DNA of 64,000 nt from Natronomonas gomsonensis (lineage in GTDB: Archaea; Halobacteriota; Halobacteria; Halobacteriales; Haloarculaceae): NCBI RefSeq assembly GCF_013391635.1, contig NZ_JACAWU010000001.1, positions 1,116,001 to 1,180,000 on the forward strand, read 5' to 3'. Within the stretch, counting starts at the first letter, position 1, and the number at the start of each line of letters is the position of its first letter. Made by a program: the position numbers and the translations under genes. This document shows positions 17,982 through 25,749 of the stretch, in pieces. The notes beneath the pieces are model-generated. The model did not search any database. It had not been told where the DNA came from and saw only the letters and a list, made by a program, of their open reading frames with translations.

Positions 17982-18001
17982 TTGATTGAATGTTCAATCA
18001 A
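17982..18001. promoter_or_regulatory. 20-bp palindrome, likely TetR operator
   Basis: TTGATTGAATGTTCAATCAA: perfect 9-bp arms around a 2-bp centre. It lies in the divergent gap between the COG1361/MMPL operon and the TetR gene, so one bound TetR dimer pair could repress both. The surrounding gap (17862-18093) shows no other conserved element. Confidence 0.7.
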
Positions 18002-18093
18002 TCCGGTTCGCCTCGCCCGTCGGCGACGACCGTCGGCCGCTCCCCCGACGGCCACTCGATACTTGTCGGGGCGGCCGCTACGGGGTTGCAGTG

Positions 18094-18699
18094 ATGGAGT
18101 TCTTCGAGGACGCCTCGACGACGCGCGAGGAGATTCTGGCCGCGGCCTACGAGGCGCTGTGTCGACACGGCTACAGCGACCTGACTATCGAGAAAATCGG
18201 CGACCACTTCGAGAAGAGCACGTCGCTGGTGTATCACCACTACGACGGGAAGGACGAACTGCTGTTGGCGTGTCTGGAGTACGTCTTAGAGCGCTACGAC
18301 GAGACGTTCGTCGAGGCGGAATCCGAGGACCCGCGGGTCAGACTCGAAGAGCCGCTGTCGGTGTTTCTCGTAAGCGAACTGCCCGACGAACAGTTCCGGT
18401 TCATGCGCGCGCTCGTCGAACTCCGGGCGCAGGCGGCCCACGACGACCGGTATCGGGAGTACTTCACCCGAAGCGACCGCCTGTTTCAGGCCCGTCTGAC
18501 CGAACTCGTCGAGGCCGGCATTGAAGCCGGAGCGTTCCGCGATGTCGACCCAGAGGCCGTCGCCGCGACGCTACAGACTGTCCTGGCCGGCGCGCTCGTC
18601 CGAACCACGACCTCCGACGACGACGCGTGGCTCGAAGATGTCCGCGAGGAGGTCATCGCGTGTCTCGAAGCGCGACTGTACCGTCCGGAGGGGGACTGA
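18094..18699 (+). CDS. TetR/AcrR-family regulator
   Basis: A 201-residue regulator. Residues about 8-55 are the TetR helix-turn-helix (TREEILAAAYEALCRHGYSD; recognition helix near STSLVYHHYDGKDELL). The all-helical remainder is the dimer and ligand domain with BetI-like C-terminal features. ATG at 18094 is chosen; the open frame continues upstream through GC-rich leader to 17986, which would overlap the operator. Position between an exporter operon and an acyl-CoA synthetase suggests a hydrophobic or acyl ligand, which is inference. It converges with the synthetase gene (5 nt between stops). Confidence 0.92.
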   Translation: MEFFEDASTTREEILAAAYEALCRHGYSDLTIEKIGDHFEKSTSLVYHHYDGKDELLLACLEYVLERYDETFVEAESEDPRVRLEEPLSVFLVSELPDEQFRFMRALVELRAQAAHDDRYREYFTRSDRLFQARLTELVEAGIEAGAFRDVDPEAVAATLQTVLAGALVRTTTSDDDAWLEDVREEVIACLEARLYRPEGD

Positions 18700-18704
18700 A
18701 CTGC

Positions 18705-20258
18705 TTACTCGAAGTCCTCCAACTCGAACTTCTGGACCTTCCCGGTCGTCGTCCGCGGGAGTTCGTCGACGAAGTTGACCTCCCGTGGGTGTTTGTACGC
18801 CGCGAGGTTGTCGAGGGCGTATTCCTTGATTTCCTCTGCGGTCACCTCGGCGTCCGGTCGCTTGACGACGAAGGCGGTGACCGTCTCGCCGCGGCGCTCG
18901 TCGGGGACGCCGACGACGGCCGCATCGGCGATATCGGGGTGTTCGAACAGCAACTCCTCGACTTCGCGGGGGTAGACGTTGTACCCGCCCGTGACTATCA
19001 TGTGCTTCTCGCGGTCGACGATGAAGAAGAAGCCGTCCTCGTCGTAGTAGCCGAGGTCGCCGGTGTGGAACCAGCGCGTGCCGTCGTCGTCGTAGGTGAA
19101 CGCCTCCTCGTTCGCCCCCGGGCGGTTGTAGTACTCCTTCATCACGTTCGGGCCGGAGACGACGATTTCGCCGACCACGTCGTCGAGTGCCGTCTCGTCG
19201 TCGACGGGGCCCTCGGGGACGGGGTCGACCTCCTCGAAGTCGTGGTCGACGACTTTCGATTCGACGCCCGGTAGCGGCTTGCCGATTGAGCCGGGACGGC
19301 GGTCGTCGGGTCGGTTGGCGTGGGTGACCGGCGCCGTCTCGGTGAGGCCGTACCCCTCCATGAGGTCGGGTTCGAACGTCTCCTCGAACTGTCGCATGAC
19401 CTCGAGCGGGAGGCTGGAGCCGCCGGCGTTGGCGAACCGGACCGAACCGAGGTCGTACTCGGCCGCCTTCGGGTGGTTCACGAGGTCGTTGTACATCGCG
19501 GGCACGCCGTGGAACAGCGTGATGCCCTCCGACTCGACGAGTTCGAGCGCGGCCTCGGCGTCCCACTCGGCCATCGGCCAGTAGCTGCCGCCCTCGTACA
19601 GCGTCGCCAGCATCGTCACCGTCATCCCGTAGATGTGGAACAGCGGGAGGACGCCGAGCATCTTGTCGTCGTCGTAGATGCCGTCGTGAATCTTCGGGGA
19701 GGCGCGGGCCTCGAAGGCGAGGTTCCGGTGGGTCAGAAGGACGCCCTTCGGAGTGCCGGTCGTCCCGGAGGTGTACGGTTGACACGCCACGTCGTCGTCG
19801 TCGCGGTCGACGACGTCGAGTTCCTCCTCGGCGAGGAAGTCATCGAACTCGACGGCGCCTTCGGTGTCGCCGCCGACGCTGACGATGGTGTGAACGTCGG
19901 TGTCGTCCTGTACCTCCTGGACCTGCGGGACGAGGTCGGCTAGCGCGACGACGGCCGTCGCGCCGCTGTCGCCCAGTAGGTGGCTGATTTCGCGGGACTT
20001 GTACTGGGGATTCATCGGGACGACGATGCCGCCGGCTCGGAGAATCCCGTGGAAGGCGATCACGTACTGCGGGAGGTTTGGGAGATAGACGCCGACGCGG
20101 TCGCCGGGTTCGACACCCGAATCCGCGAGGGCTTTGGCGAACCGACCGGTCTGTGACCAGAACTCGCCGTAACTGAGTTCCTGCCCCCGGAAGCCGATTG
20201 CGGTGGCGTCGGGCATCTCCGCGGCGCGCTGTTCGATGTCGGCAAGCAGATTCGTCAT
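18705..20258 (-). CDS. AMP-forming acyl-CoA synthetase
   Basis: A 517-residue ANL-superfamily ligase. The A3 loop YTSGTTGTPKGVLLTH (about 160-175), the A5 region MEGYGLTETAPVTH, the hinge DREKHMIVTGGYNVYPREVEE and the catalytic Lys in TTTGKVQK near the C-terminus are all intact. It activates a carboxylic acid with ATP to the CoA ester, releasing AMP and PPi; chain length cannot be assigned, though layout resembles long/medium-chain fatty acid CoA ligases. ATG at 20258 (MTNLLADIEQ) is chosen over an upstream in-frame start at 20300. It lies next to the TetR gene, whose ligand might be its product. Confidence 0.93.
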   Translation of the reverse strand: MTNLLADIEQRAAEMPDATAIGFRGQELSYGEFWSQTGRFAKALADSGVEPGDRVGVYLPNLPQYVIAFHGILRAGGIVVPMNPQYKSREISHLLGDSGATAVVALADLVPQVQEVQDDTDVHTIVSVGGDTEGAVEFDDFLAEEELDVVDRDDDDVACQPYTSGTTGTPKGVLLTHRNLAFEARASPKIHDGIYDDDKMLGVLPLFHIYGMTVTMLATLYEGGSYWPMAEWDAEAALELVESEGITLFHGVPAMYNDLVNHPKAAEYDLGSVRFANAGGSSLPLEVMRQFEETFEPDLMEGYGLTETAPVTHANRPDDRRPGSIGKPLPGVESKVVDHDFEEVDPVPEGPVDDETALDDVVGEIVVSGPNVMKEYYNRPGANEEAFTYDDDGTRWFHTGDLGYYDEDGFFFIVDREKHMIVTGGYNVYPREVEELLFEHPDIADAAVVGVPDERRGETVTAFVVKRPDAEVTAEEIKEYALDNLAAYKHPREVNFVDELPRTTTGKVQKFELEDFE

Positions 20259-20316
20259 CACTCCCCCGTATCGGTCACCACGGGGTAAATCTTGCTTCAC
20301 GGGACGGGAGTTTACC

Positions 20317-22179
20317 CTACGTCGGCGACTGTTCTTCGGCCGCCGGAAGTCGGAGGACGACCGTCGCGCCCCGTTCGGAGTGGTTTCGGATGTCGAGTTG
20401 TCCGCCCGCGTTCGTCACGGCCCACCGAATCAGCCACAGCGTGACTCCCTGAAGGTGCTCCAGCGGGCGTTCCGCGCCGCTGGTCAGCGCGCGCCGTTCG
20501 CGCTCGGAGAACCCGGGCCCGTCGTCGTTGACGCGGAGTTCGACCCACTCCCGGTCGTCCGTCTCCTCGACCTCGATTTCCACTCGGGGAGCGGGGACGC
20601 CCGCGTGTTTGACCGCGTTCTCGACGAGGTGTTCCAGACAGAGCCGAATCGTCGCGGGGCAGACCGCCTGGGTGGCTCCGGGCGCCGAGATGTCGATGTC
20701 GACGTCGGGGTAACTCTCACGGAGTTCCTCGCCCACCTCGCGGACGAACGCCGAAAGGTCGAGTTCCTGTGTCCGCGGTTTGGTGGGGTCGATGCTACGG
20801 TTGAAGGCGCGGGCCGCGTCGGCAATCGCCAGCAGATCCGACGCCGCGGTATCGATGTCGTCGGCTATCGCCGCCACCTCCTCGTCGCCGTCGGCCTCGA
20901 GGAGTTCCGCCAGTCCCGTGACGATGTTCAGTTTGTTGCGGATGTTGTGTCGGAAGATTCGATCGAGAACCGACAGGCGGTTCTGATACTCCTGGATTCG
21001 CGTGATGTCACGACTGACAGCGATGATTCGCTCGCCGTAGTCGTCGGTCGCCTCCAGCCGCTGAAATCGGAACTGGAAGACCGTCGAGTTCCCATCGGGG
21101 CCGGTCGTCGTGAGTTCCATCGTCCGGGAGCTCCCTCCGCCCCGAACCGCAGCCGTCGCCGTCCGGAACTTCGCTGCCTGTTTCCCTTCGAACAGGCTCG
21201 GTGCGGGCGTTCCCTCGGGAATCGTTCCATCGACGCCGAACGCGGCTTTGGCTGCTGCGTTCGTATCCACGATCCGACCGTTGTCGTCGAGCACCAAAAC
21301 CGGGTCCTCGATGGACTCGAAGATTCGTTGGTACTGTTCGAGCAACCGCTCTCGACGCTTGCGCTCGGTGACGTCACGCTGGAACCCGAGGAAGTGCGTC
21401 ACCTCACCGTCCTCGTCACGCACGGGCATGATGTCGAGGGCGTTCCAGAACTGCTCGCCGGAGCGCCGGTAGTTGCGAACTTCGACCGACACCGGCCGCT
21501 CGTCGGCCAGCGCCGACCGCATCTCATCGACGGTCGACTCCTCGGTGTTCTCGCCCTGCAGGAACCGACAGTTCCGGCCGATGACCGCCTCGCGGTCGTA
21601 TTCCGTGATTTCGAGAAACTCCTCGTTGACGTAGACGAGCGGCAGGTCGTCTTCGTTCGCGTCGGCGATGCTGATGCCGATGCCGGCAGTGTCTATCGCT
21701 CGCTCGTACAGTTCGAGTTCCTGCTGTCGCTGTCGCGACAGCACCGAGTATCGTCGCGTCGCCAACAGGCCATCGACCCGGGAGCGAACCGCCTTCCTCG
21801 GCGCCGGAATCGACTGAATACCGTCGAGCAACTCACCGACAGAGTCGCCGTGGCGTCGCCATGCCTCGTCGACCGAGTCGGTCGTCAACAGCAACACAGG
21901 CGCCGTGGTCGGCCGTTCGCGTGCCTTCCACGCCAACAGCGCCTCGCGGAACGACGCGAGGCCGTCGGCATCGACGATACAGATGTCGGTCCGCTCCGGA
22001 ACCGGTTCGGCTACATCGATTACCTCGAACGCCGAGAGGAGCGACTCCAACAGCTCTCTGTCCCGCGGTTGGGCGACGCCGAGGGCGATTCGTGGCGTCC
22101 GCTCGGAGAACCACTCGTCGCTGTCGCCGCTGTCGGAGTGGCGGTGTGGCCGCGGCGACGAGTCATCTTGGGGGGCCAT
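20317..22179 (-). CDS. LOV-domain histidine kinase (blue-light sensor candidate)
   Basis: A 620-residue kinase: an N-terminal receiver-like segment (about 30-145), a LOV-type PAS domain (about 155-275), a second PAS (about 280-395), then the kinase core. The LOV core is complete: GRNCRFLQG (Cys204), flavin-contacting Asn236 and Asn246 (NYRRSGEQFWN) and Gln267 (FLGFQRDVT), which predicts FMN binding and a cysteinyl photo-adduct. The H box is RHNIRNKLN (His411), the N box HLVENAVKH, the G1 box NDDGPGF; the G2 box is degenerate (HLQGVTLWLIRW instead of a GLGL motif). No membrane helix is present. Its ATG overlaps the KaiC-like stop (ATGA), so both are one operon. Confidence 0.92.
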   Translation of the reverse strand: MAPQDDSSPRPHRHSDSGDSDEWFSERTPRIALGVAQPRDRELLESLLSAFEVIDVAEPVPERTDICIVDADGLASFREALLAWKARERPTTAPVLLLTTDSVDEAWRRHGDSVGELLDGIQSIPAPRKAVRSRVDGLLATRRYSVLSRQRQQELELYERAIDTAGIGISIADANEDDLPLVYVNEEFLEITEYDREAVIGRNCRFLQGENTEESTVDEMRSALADERPVSVEVRNYRRSGEQFWNALDIMPVRDEDGEVTHFLGFQRDVTERKRRERLLEQYQRIFESIEDPVLVLDDNGRIVDTNAAAKAAFGVDGTIPEGTPAPSLFEGKQAAKFRTATAAVRGGGSSRTMELTTTGPDGNSTVFQFRFQRLEATDDYGERIIAVSRDITRIQEYQNRLSVLDRIFRHNIRNKLNIVTGLAELLEADGDEEVAAIADDIDTAASDLLAIADAARAFNRSIDPTKPRTQELDLSAFVREVGEELRESYPDVDIDISAPGATQAVCPATIRLCLEHLVENAVKHAGVPAPRVEIEVEETDDREWVELRVNDDGPGFSERERRALTSGAERPLEHLQGVTLWLIRWAVTNAGGQLDIRNHSERGATVVLRLPAAEEQSPT

Positions 22180-23633
22180 CAGCCCGACTCGTCGGTTCGC
22201 TCGGGGATGCCGGTGAGAATGCCGCGCATCCCGGTCAGTTTCGGCCCGACCTTGACGCCGTTCTCGGATATCGACATCTCTCGAAGGGACTGCTCGAAGT
22301 CACCGAAGCGCTTCTTCAGCACGCCGACGGTTTTCCGAATCTCGCCGTCGATTTCCATGTATCGGAGGAAGACGATGTTGTCGGCGAGGTAGCTAATCTG
22401 CTCGTCGGTCGCCGAGAGGTCGCCGGTGATGTTCTCGACTTCCTCGATGAGGATGACAGTGACACCCATCCGCTTGAGGTAGCGACACAGCGCGTGGAGT
22501 TCCCGGGTGAGTTCGGCCTGGGAGTCGTCGCCACGAAGGCCGAGTCGGTAGCCGGTGATGCCGTCAATCATGACGATTTCGGCATCCTCCTCTTCGACGG
22601 CCGTCCGGACGTGATGAGCGAACTCGTCGGGACTCTGTGCGAGTGACTCGATTTCCTCGATTCGAACGGCACCCGTCTCGACGAGTGACTCGATGTCGAT
22701 ATCGATTTCGCCGGAGCGGTGCAGATAATCGGACTCCAGTTCCTCGAAGAGGTAGCCGAACGCCCCTTCGCCGCGGTTGCCGGCGGCTTCCAGAAACAGC
22801 GACCCGAGTGTCGTCTTTCCGGCACCCGACGGTCCGGAGAGGACGGTGACCGACCCTCGTTCGATGCCCCCGCCGAGAAGTCGGTCGAGTTCCGAGAGCC
22901 CCGAGGAGAGTTGGTCCCGGGTGTGTTCCCGGTGGAACTCTCCGGGGACGAGTTTCGGATACACGCGACCGCCCTCGCCGGACCGGATGCGATAGGTGTG
23001 TCGGCCGTCGGCGGACCCCGACCCGCGGAACTTCGTCACTTCGAGCGACCGGTGGTCGGTCGTCCGCCGGATTTCGATGGTCGAATCCCCGAGGAACTTG
23101 AGGTCCTGTTCGACCCGCCCACTCGTCGGTTGGGTCGTACACAGTGTCGTCGTTCCCCGCTCTTTGAGTTCGTTGATGAGTGAGGAGATGTTCCGCCGGA
23201 ACTGGTACTCGTCGGGCAGCAGCGACCGGAGTTCCGACAGCGGGTCGATGACGAGCCGCTCCGGGGATTCCTCGTCGATGGCCGTCGCGATGCGCTCCAG
23301 TAGGTCCTCGCCCTCGACCTCGTCGGCCGGGAACACCGTGTAGGAGTCCTCCGAAAAGAACCGCTCGCCGCCGGCGCTAAGGTCGAGTATCGTCACCTCC
23401 GAGAGGTCGATGCCGAGCAGTTCGGCGTTCCGTCTGATGTCGGTCTCCCGTTCCTCGAAGCCGATGTAGAGACTCGGCCCGTCGGCCGCGGTGAGAAACT
23501 GCAAGGCGAGAACCGTCTTGCCTGTCCCCGGACCACCGTTTATTATTCCCGTCTGGCCACTGAGAAAGCCACCCTGCAGCACCTCGTCTAAACCCGGTGT
23601 GCCGGACGGAACACGCCGGTGGTCGTCGGTCAT
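22179..23633 (-). CDS. Two-domain KaiC-like RecA-family ATPase
   Basis: A 484-residue protein with two KaiC-type domains. Domain 1 (about 5-235) has Walker A GGPGTGKT, the paired catalytic Glu in FEERE and Walker B LVIDPLSEL; domain 2 (about 240-470) has GPSGAGKT, FEELESD and IVMIDGITGY. Both P-loops and both Glu pairs are intact, so both halves should bind and hydrolyse ATP. KaiC-like proteins of archaea are widespread signalling ATPases, and no KaiA or KaiB gene is near. The gene is the first of an operon with the LOV kinase. GTATTAAC (rc of 23657-23664) is placed for a leaderless start; a second box TATATA is near 23675. Confidence 0.93.
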   Translation of the reverse strand: MTDDHRRVPSGTPGLDEVLQGGFLSGQTGIINGGPGTGKTVLALQFLTAADGPSLYIGFEERETDIRRNAELLGIDLSEVTILDLSAGGERFFSEDSYTVFPADEVEGEDLLERIATAIDEESPERLVIDPLSELRSLLPDEYQFRRNISSLINELKERGTTTLCTTQPTSGRVEQDLKFLGDSTIEIRRTTDHRSLEVTKFRGSGSADGRHTYRIRSGEGGRVYPKLVPGEFHREHTRDQLSSGLSELDRLLGGGIERGSVTVLSGPSGAGKTTLGSLFLEAAGNRGEGAFGYLFEELESDYLHRSGEIDIDIESLVETGAVRIEEIESLAQSPDEFAHHVRTAVEEEDAEIVMIDGITGYRLGLRGDDSQAELTRELHALCRYLKRMGVTVILIEEVENITGDLSATDEQISYLADNIVFLRYMEIDGEIRKTVGVLKKRFGDFEQSLREMSISENGVKVGPKLTGMRGILTGIPERTDESG

Positions 23634-23817
23634 GACTTTAAAACAGCGGCTGTCAACTGTTAATACTTTTGCCTATATAAATAAATCACTCACGATACAC
23701 ACGACTAGATTGAACATTATTATAGTCCAACTCGGACAATCGCAGGTTTGTGGATTTCTCCCGTTCGGAGCCTGCCGGCACACCAATAGTTAGGACGCCC
23801 TCGGTACAGGTGACGGT
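23634..23817. promoter_or_regulatory. AT-rich divergent promoter region
   Basis: This region is unusually AT-rich. On the minus strand it carries GTATTAAC (23657-23664) and TATATA-type boxes (about 23673-23682) for the KaiC/LOV operon. On the plus strand TATTATAG (about 23716-23723) could serve the MBL-fold gene, which also has a GGTGA ribosome-binding site at 23808-23812. Confidence 0.5.
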
Positions 23818-24543
23818 ATGCCCACCGTTCAACTCGTTCGTCACGCCACGTTGCTCGTCACGTTGGGGGAGACGACGTTCCTCGTCGACCCGATGCTCGG
23901 CGAACCGGGCGACATCCCGCCGATTCCGAACACGCCCAACGATCGCGAGAACCCACTCGTCGAACGCCCGGACGTCGACCTCACACACGACGCGGTCGTC
24001 GTCACCCACCGTCACCGCGACCACTTCGACGACGCCGCCCGGGAGTTCCTCGACCGCGAGATACCGCTGTTCTGCCATCCCGAGGAGTCCGACGAGTTCC
24101 GCGAGGAGGGCTTCGAGGACGTCCGACCGCTCGATATCCACCACTCGTTCGGCGACGTGATACTCGAACCGACGCCGGCCCGCCACGGCCACGGCGAGTT
24201 GGCAGAGAAGATGGCGCCCGTCCTCGGCGTCGTCTTCGAAGGCGAAGGGTCGCTGTATCTCGCCGGCGACACCGTCTGGTACGACGCCGTCGCCGAAACC
24301 ATCGATGCCTACGACTTCGACGCCGTCGTCGTCAACGCCGGCGGGGCCCGGTTCGTCGAGGGCGAACCCATCACGATGGACGAAGACGACGTTGCGTCGG
24401 TCCGGGCGGCCGTCGACGACGACGTGCCCGTCATCGCCGACCACATGGACGCCATCAACCACTGCCTGGTCACGCGGGCAGACCTACGAGCGGCCGTCGA
24501 TGGCGTGACGATACCCGAGGACGGCGAGACGGTCGAGTTCTGA
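23818..24543 (+). CDS. MBL-fold metal-dependent hydrolase (UlaG-like)
   Basis: A 241-residue metallo-beta-lactamase-fold enzyme. HRHRDHFD (about 62-69) is the HxHxDH metal site, a further His is in ARHGHGE, and LAGDTVWYD carries the bridging Asp; a late His (DHMDAINHC) completes the set. It resembles UlaG/YtnP-type lactonases that use a two-metal site; the substrate is not known. Start at 23818 is supported by GGTGA five to nine nt upstream. Cytosolic. Confidence 0.88.
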   Translation: MPTVQLVRHATLLVTLGETTFLVDPMLGEPGDIPPIPNTPNDRENPLVERPDVDLTHDAVVVTHRHRDHFDDAAREFLDREIPLFCHPEESDEFREEGFEDVRPLDIHHSFGDVILEPTPARHGHGELAEKMAPVLGVVFEGEGSLYLAGDTVWYDAVAETIDAYDFDAVVVNAGGARFVEGEPITMDEDDVASVRAAVDDDVPVIADHMDAINHCLVTRADLRAAVDGVTIPEDGETVEF

Positions 24544-24549
24544 TTCGGG

Positions 24550-25107
24550 CTATTCGACCTCTCGGACATAGACCGTCGAGGACTGCTCGCCGTCGCTCCA
24601 GACGAGTTGGACCACATCCCCTGCTCGGAGTTCGACGACGCTGTTCCCGTCCGTGAGCCGTCGGTCGCCGTCGATGGATTCGATGGCGAAGCCACCGAAC
24701 GTCTCGTTTTCGCCGACGGTCGCCCCACCGACCACCGAAACGGCGTCCCCCTCCGTCACCGTCTCGGCACCGAGACCGGCGACGGTTCCTTCGGGGTCGA
24801 TTCCAGTCTCTGTTTCAGTGCCGTTACGGTGGACGTAGATGCGCAGTCTGTCTGCATCGACGGTGTCGCCGCCCGTGTGTCGGAACGTCGTCCGTGTCAC
24901 CTCGATGCGTTCGCCATCGACCGTGAGGGTTGTGGTGGTCTGTTCGGATTCCCAGTCCACGTTCGGCGCGCTGTCGCCCGGCTGTGACCCGGTACCGAGA
25001 CTCCACAGCCCGCCAACGATAGCCACCGAGACGAAAAGCGTCGTCACCAACAGTACGGCGGCGGCCACATCCGGCGAAACTCCGGCGGAGGGTGACGTGT
25101 CGCTCAC
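24550..25107 (-). CDS. Type IV pilin-like protein
   Basis: A 185-residue protein beginning VSDTSPSAGVSPDVAAAVLL. A short charged N-terminus is followed by the SP-containing segment and a hydrophobic helix (about 12-35), the layout of archaeal type IV pilins cleaved by PibD before the helix. The remainder is an Ig-like beta domain, with Thr-rich strands. GTG at 25107 overlaps the upstream stop (GTGA), coupling it to the membrane protein gene at 25104-25637. No pilus assembly genes are in view, so the role as pilin or surface anchor is inferred from the N-terminus only. Confidence 0.72.
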   Translation of the reverse strand: MSDTSPSAGVSPDVAAAVLLVTTLFVSVAIVGGLWSLGTGSQPGDSAPNVDWESEQTTTTLTVDGERIEVTRTTFRHTGGDTVDADRLRIYVHRNGTETETGIDPEGTVAGLGAETVTEGDAVSVVGGATVGENETFGGFAIESIDGDRRLTDGNSVVELRAGDVVQLVWSDGEQSSTVYVREVE

Positions 25108-25637
25108 AGCGAATCACCCAGTCCGATTACGAAAATCGACCAGTACAGCGCCTGTGAGATGAAGACGAAGACCGACGAGAACACGACCATCGTACACGCG
25201 CGGGCCAGCGTCCGCTTCGGGACGGCCTCACCGGCCCGTTTCCACCGCAGTGCGGTGCCGACGGCATAGCCGAGCACGCACCACGAAAGCGCGAACGCCC
25301 CCGCGAAAAGGACCGCAAACGGAAGCAGGTCAACGAAGAACCTCGTCGAAAGCCGCGGCCAAGAGACGAACGCGAGCCAGCCAGCCGTCGTGACTGCCGA
25401 CGGAAGGGCGAAACCCCCGACCAACCTCGGTCGCTGCTCGACGTACGTGAACTGAACTGCCGACAGAAACACCGGGAACGAAAACGCCTGTACGGCGACG
25501 AAACGTGCCCAGTCCGGCCACCCGTCGAACCACGAACCGAAGCCGATGCCCGAGACGAAAACACTCCAGACGAGGAGGGCGACGAACCAGCCGGTCGCAA
25601 CCGTTCGCACGCGACTGCCCTCGCTGGAGAGTTCCAT
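25104..25637 (-). CDS. Small membrane protein of unknown function
   Basis: A 177-residue protein with five predicted membrane helices (about residues 14-34, 45-62, 74-92, 103-125 and 150-172) and no recognised motif. It is Trp/Phe-rich. The start at 25637 is placed by a TATA-like TTTATTT (about 25658-25668) 26 nt upstream, giving a leaderless message. Its stop overlaps the GTG of the pilin-like gene, so the two are expected to work together at the membrane. Function unknown. Confidence 0.7.
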   Translation of the reverse strand: MELSSEGSRVRTVATGWFVALLVWSVFVSGIGFGSWFDGWPDWARFVAVQAFSFPVFLSAVQFTYVEQRPRLVGGFALPSAVTTAGWLAFVSWPRLSTRFFVDLLPFAVLFAGAFALSWCVLGYAVGTALRWKRAGEAVPKRTLARACTMVVFSSVFVFISQALYWSIFVIGLGDSL

Positions 25638-25749
25638 ATCTCTTCGACCTGTCGCTCGAAATAAATATGATTCCGTCGGCTCATGGACTGAACCCCTTCG
25701 GCGGACGAATTCAGCAGGGACTATCGGGGTGCTGTTCGAACCACGGACG

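Noticed and set aside
15816..18524. 902-codon plus-strand open frame opposite the MMPL and COG1361 genes
   Set aside because: Antisense shadow caused by high GC3 on the other strand; translation is Arg/Asp-rich and low complexity, with no family motif, while the minus strand encodes clear membrane and beta-domain proteins.
20317..23633. A Kai-type circadian clock
   Set aside because: The KaiC-like protein is of the general archaeal type and no KaiA or KaiB gene is present; only a signalling link is proposed.
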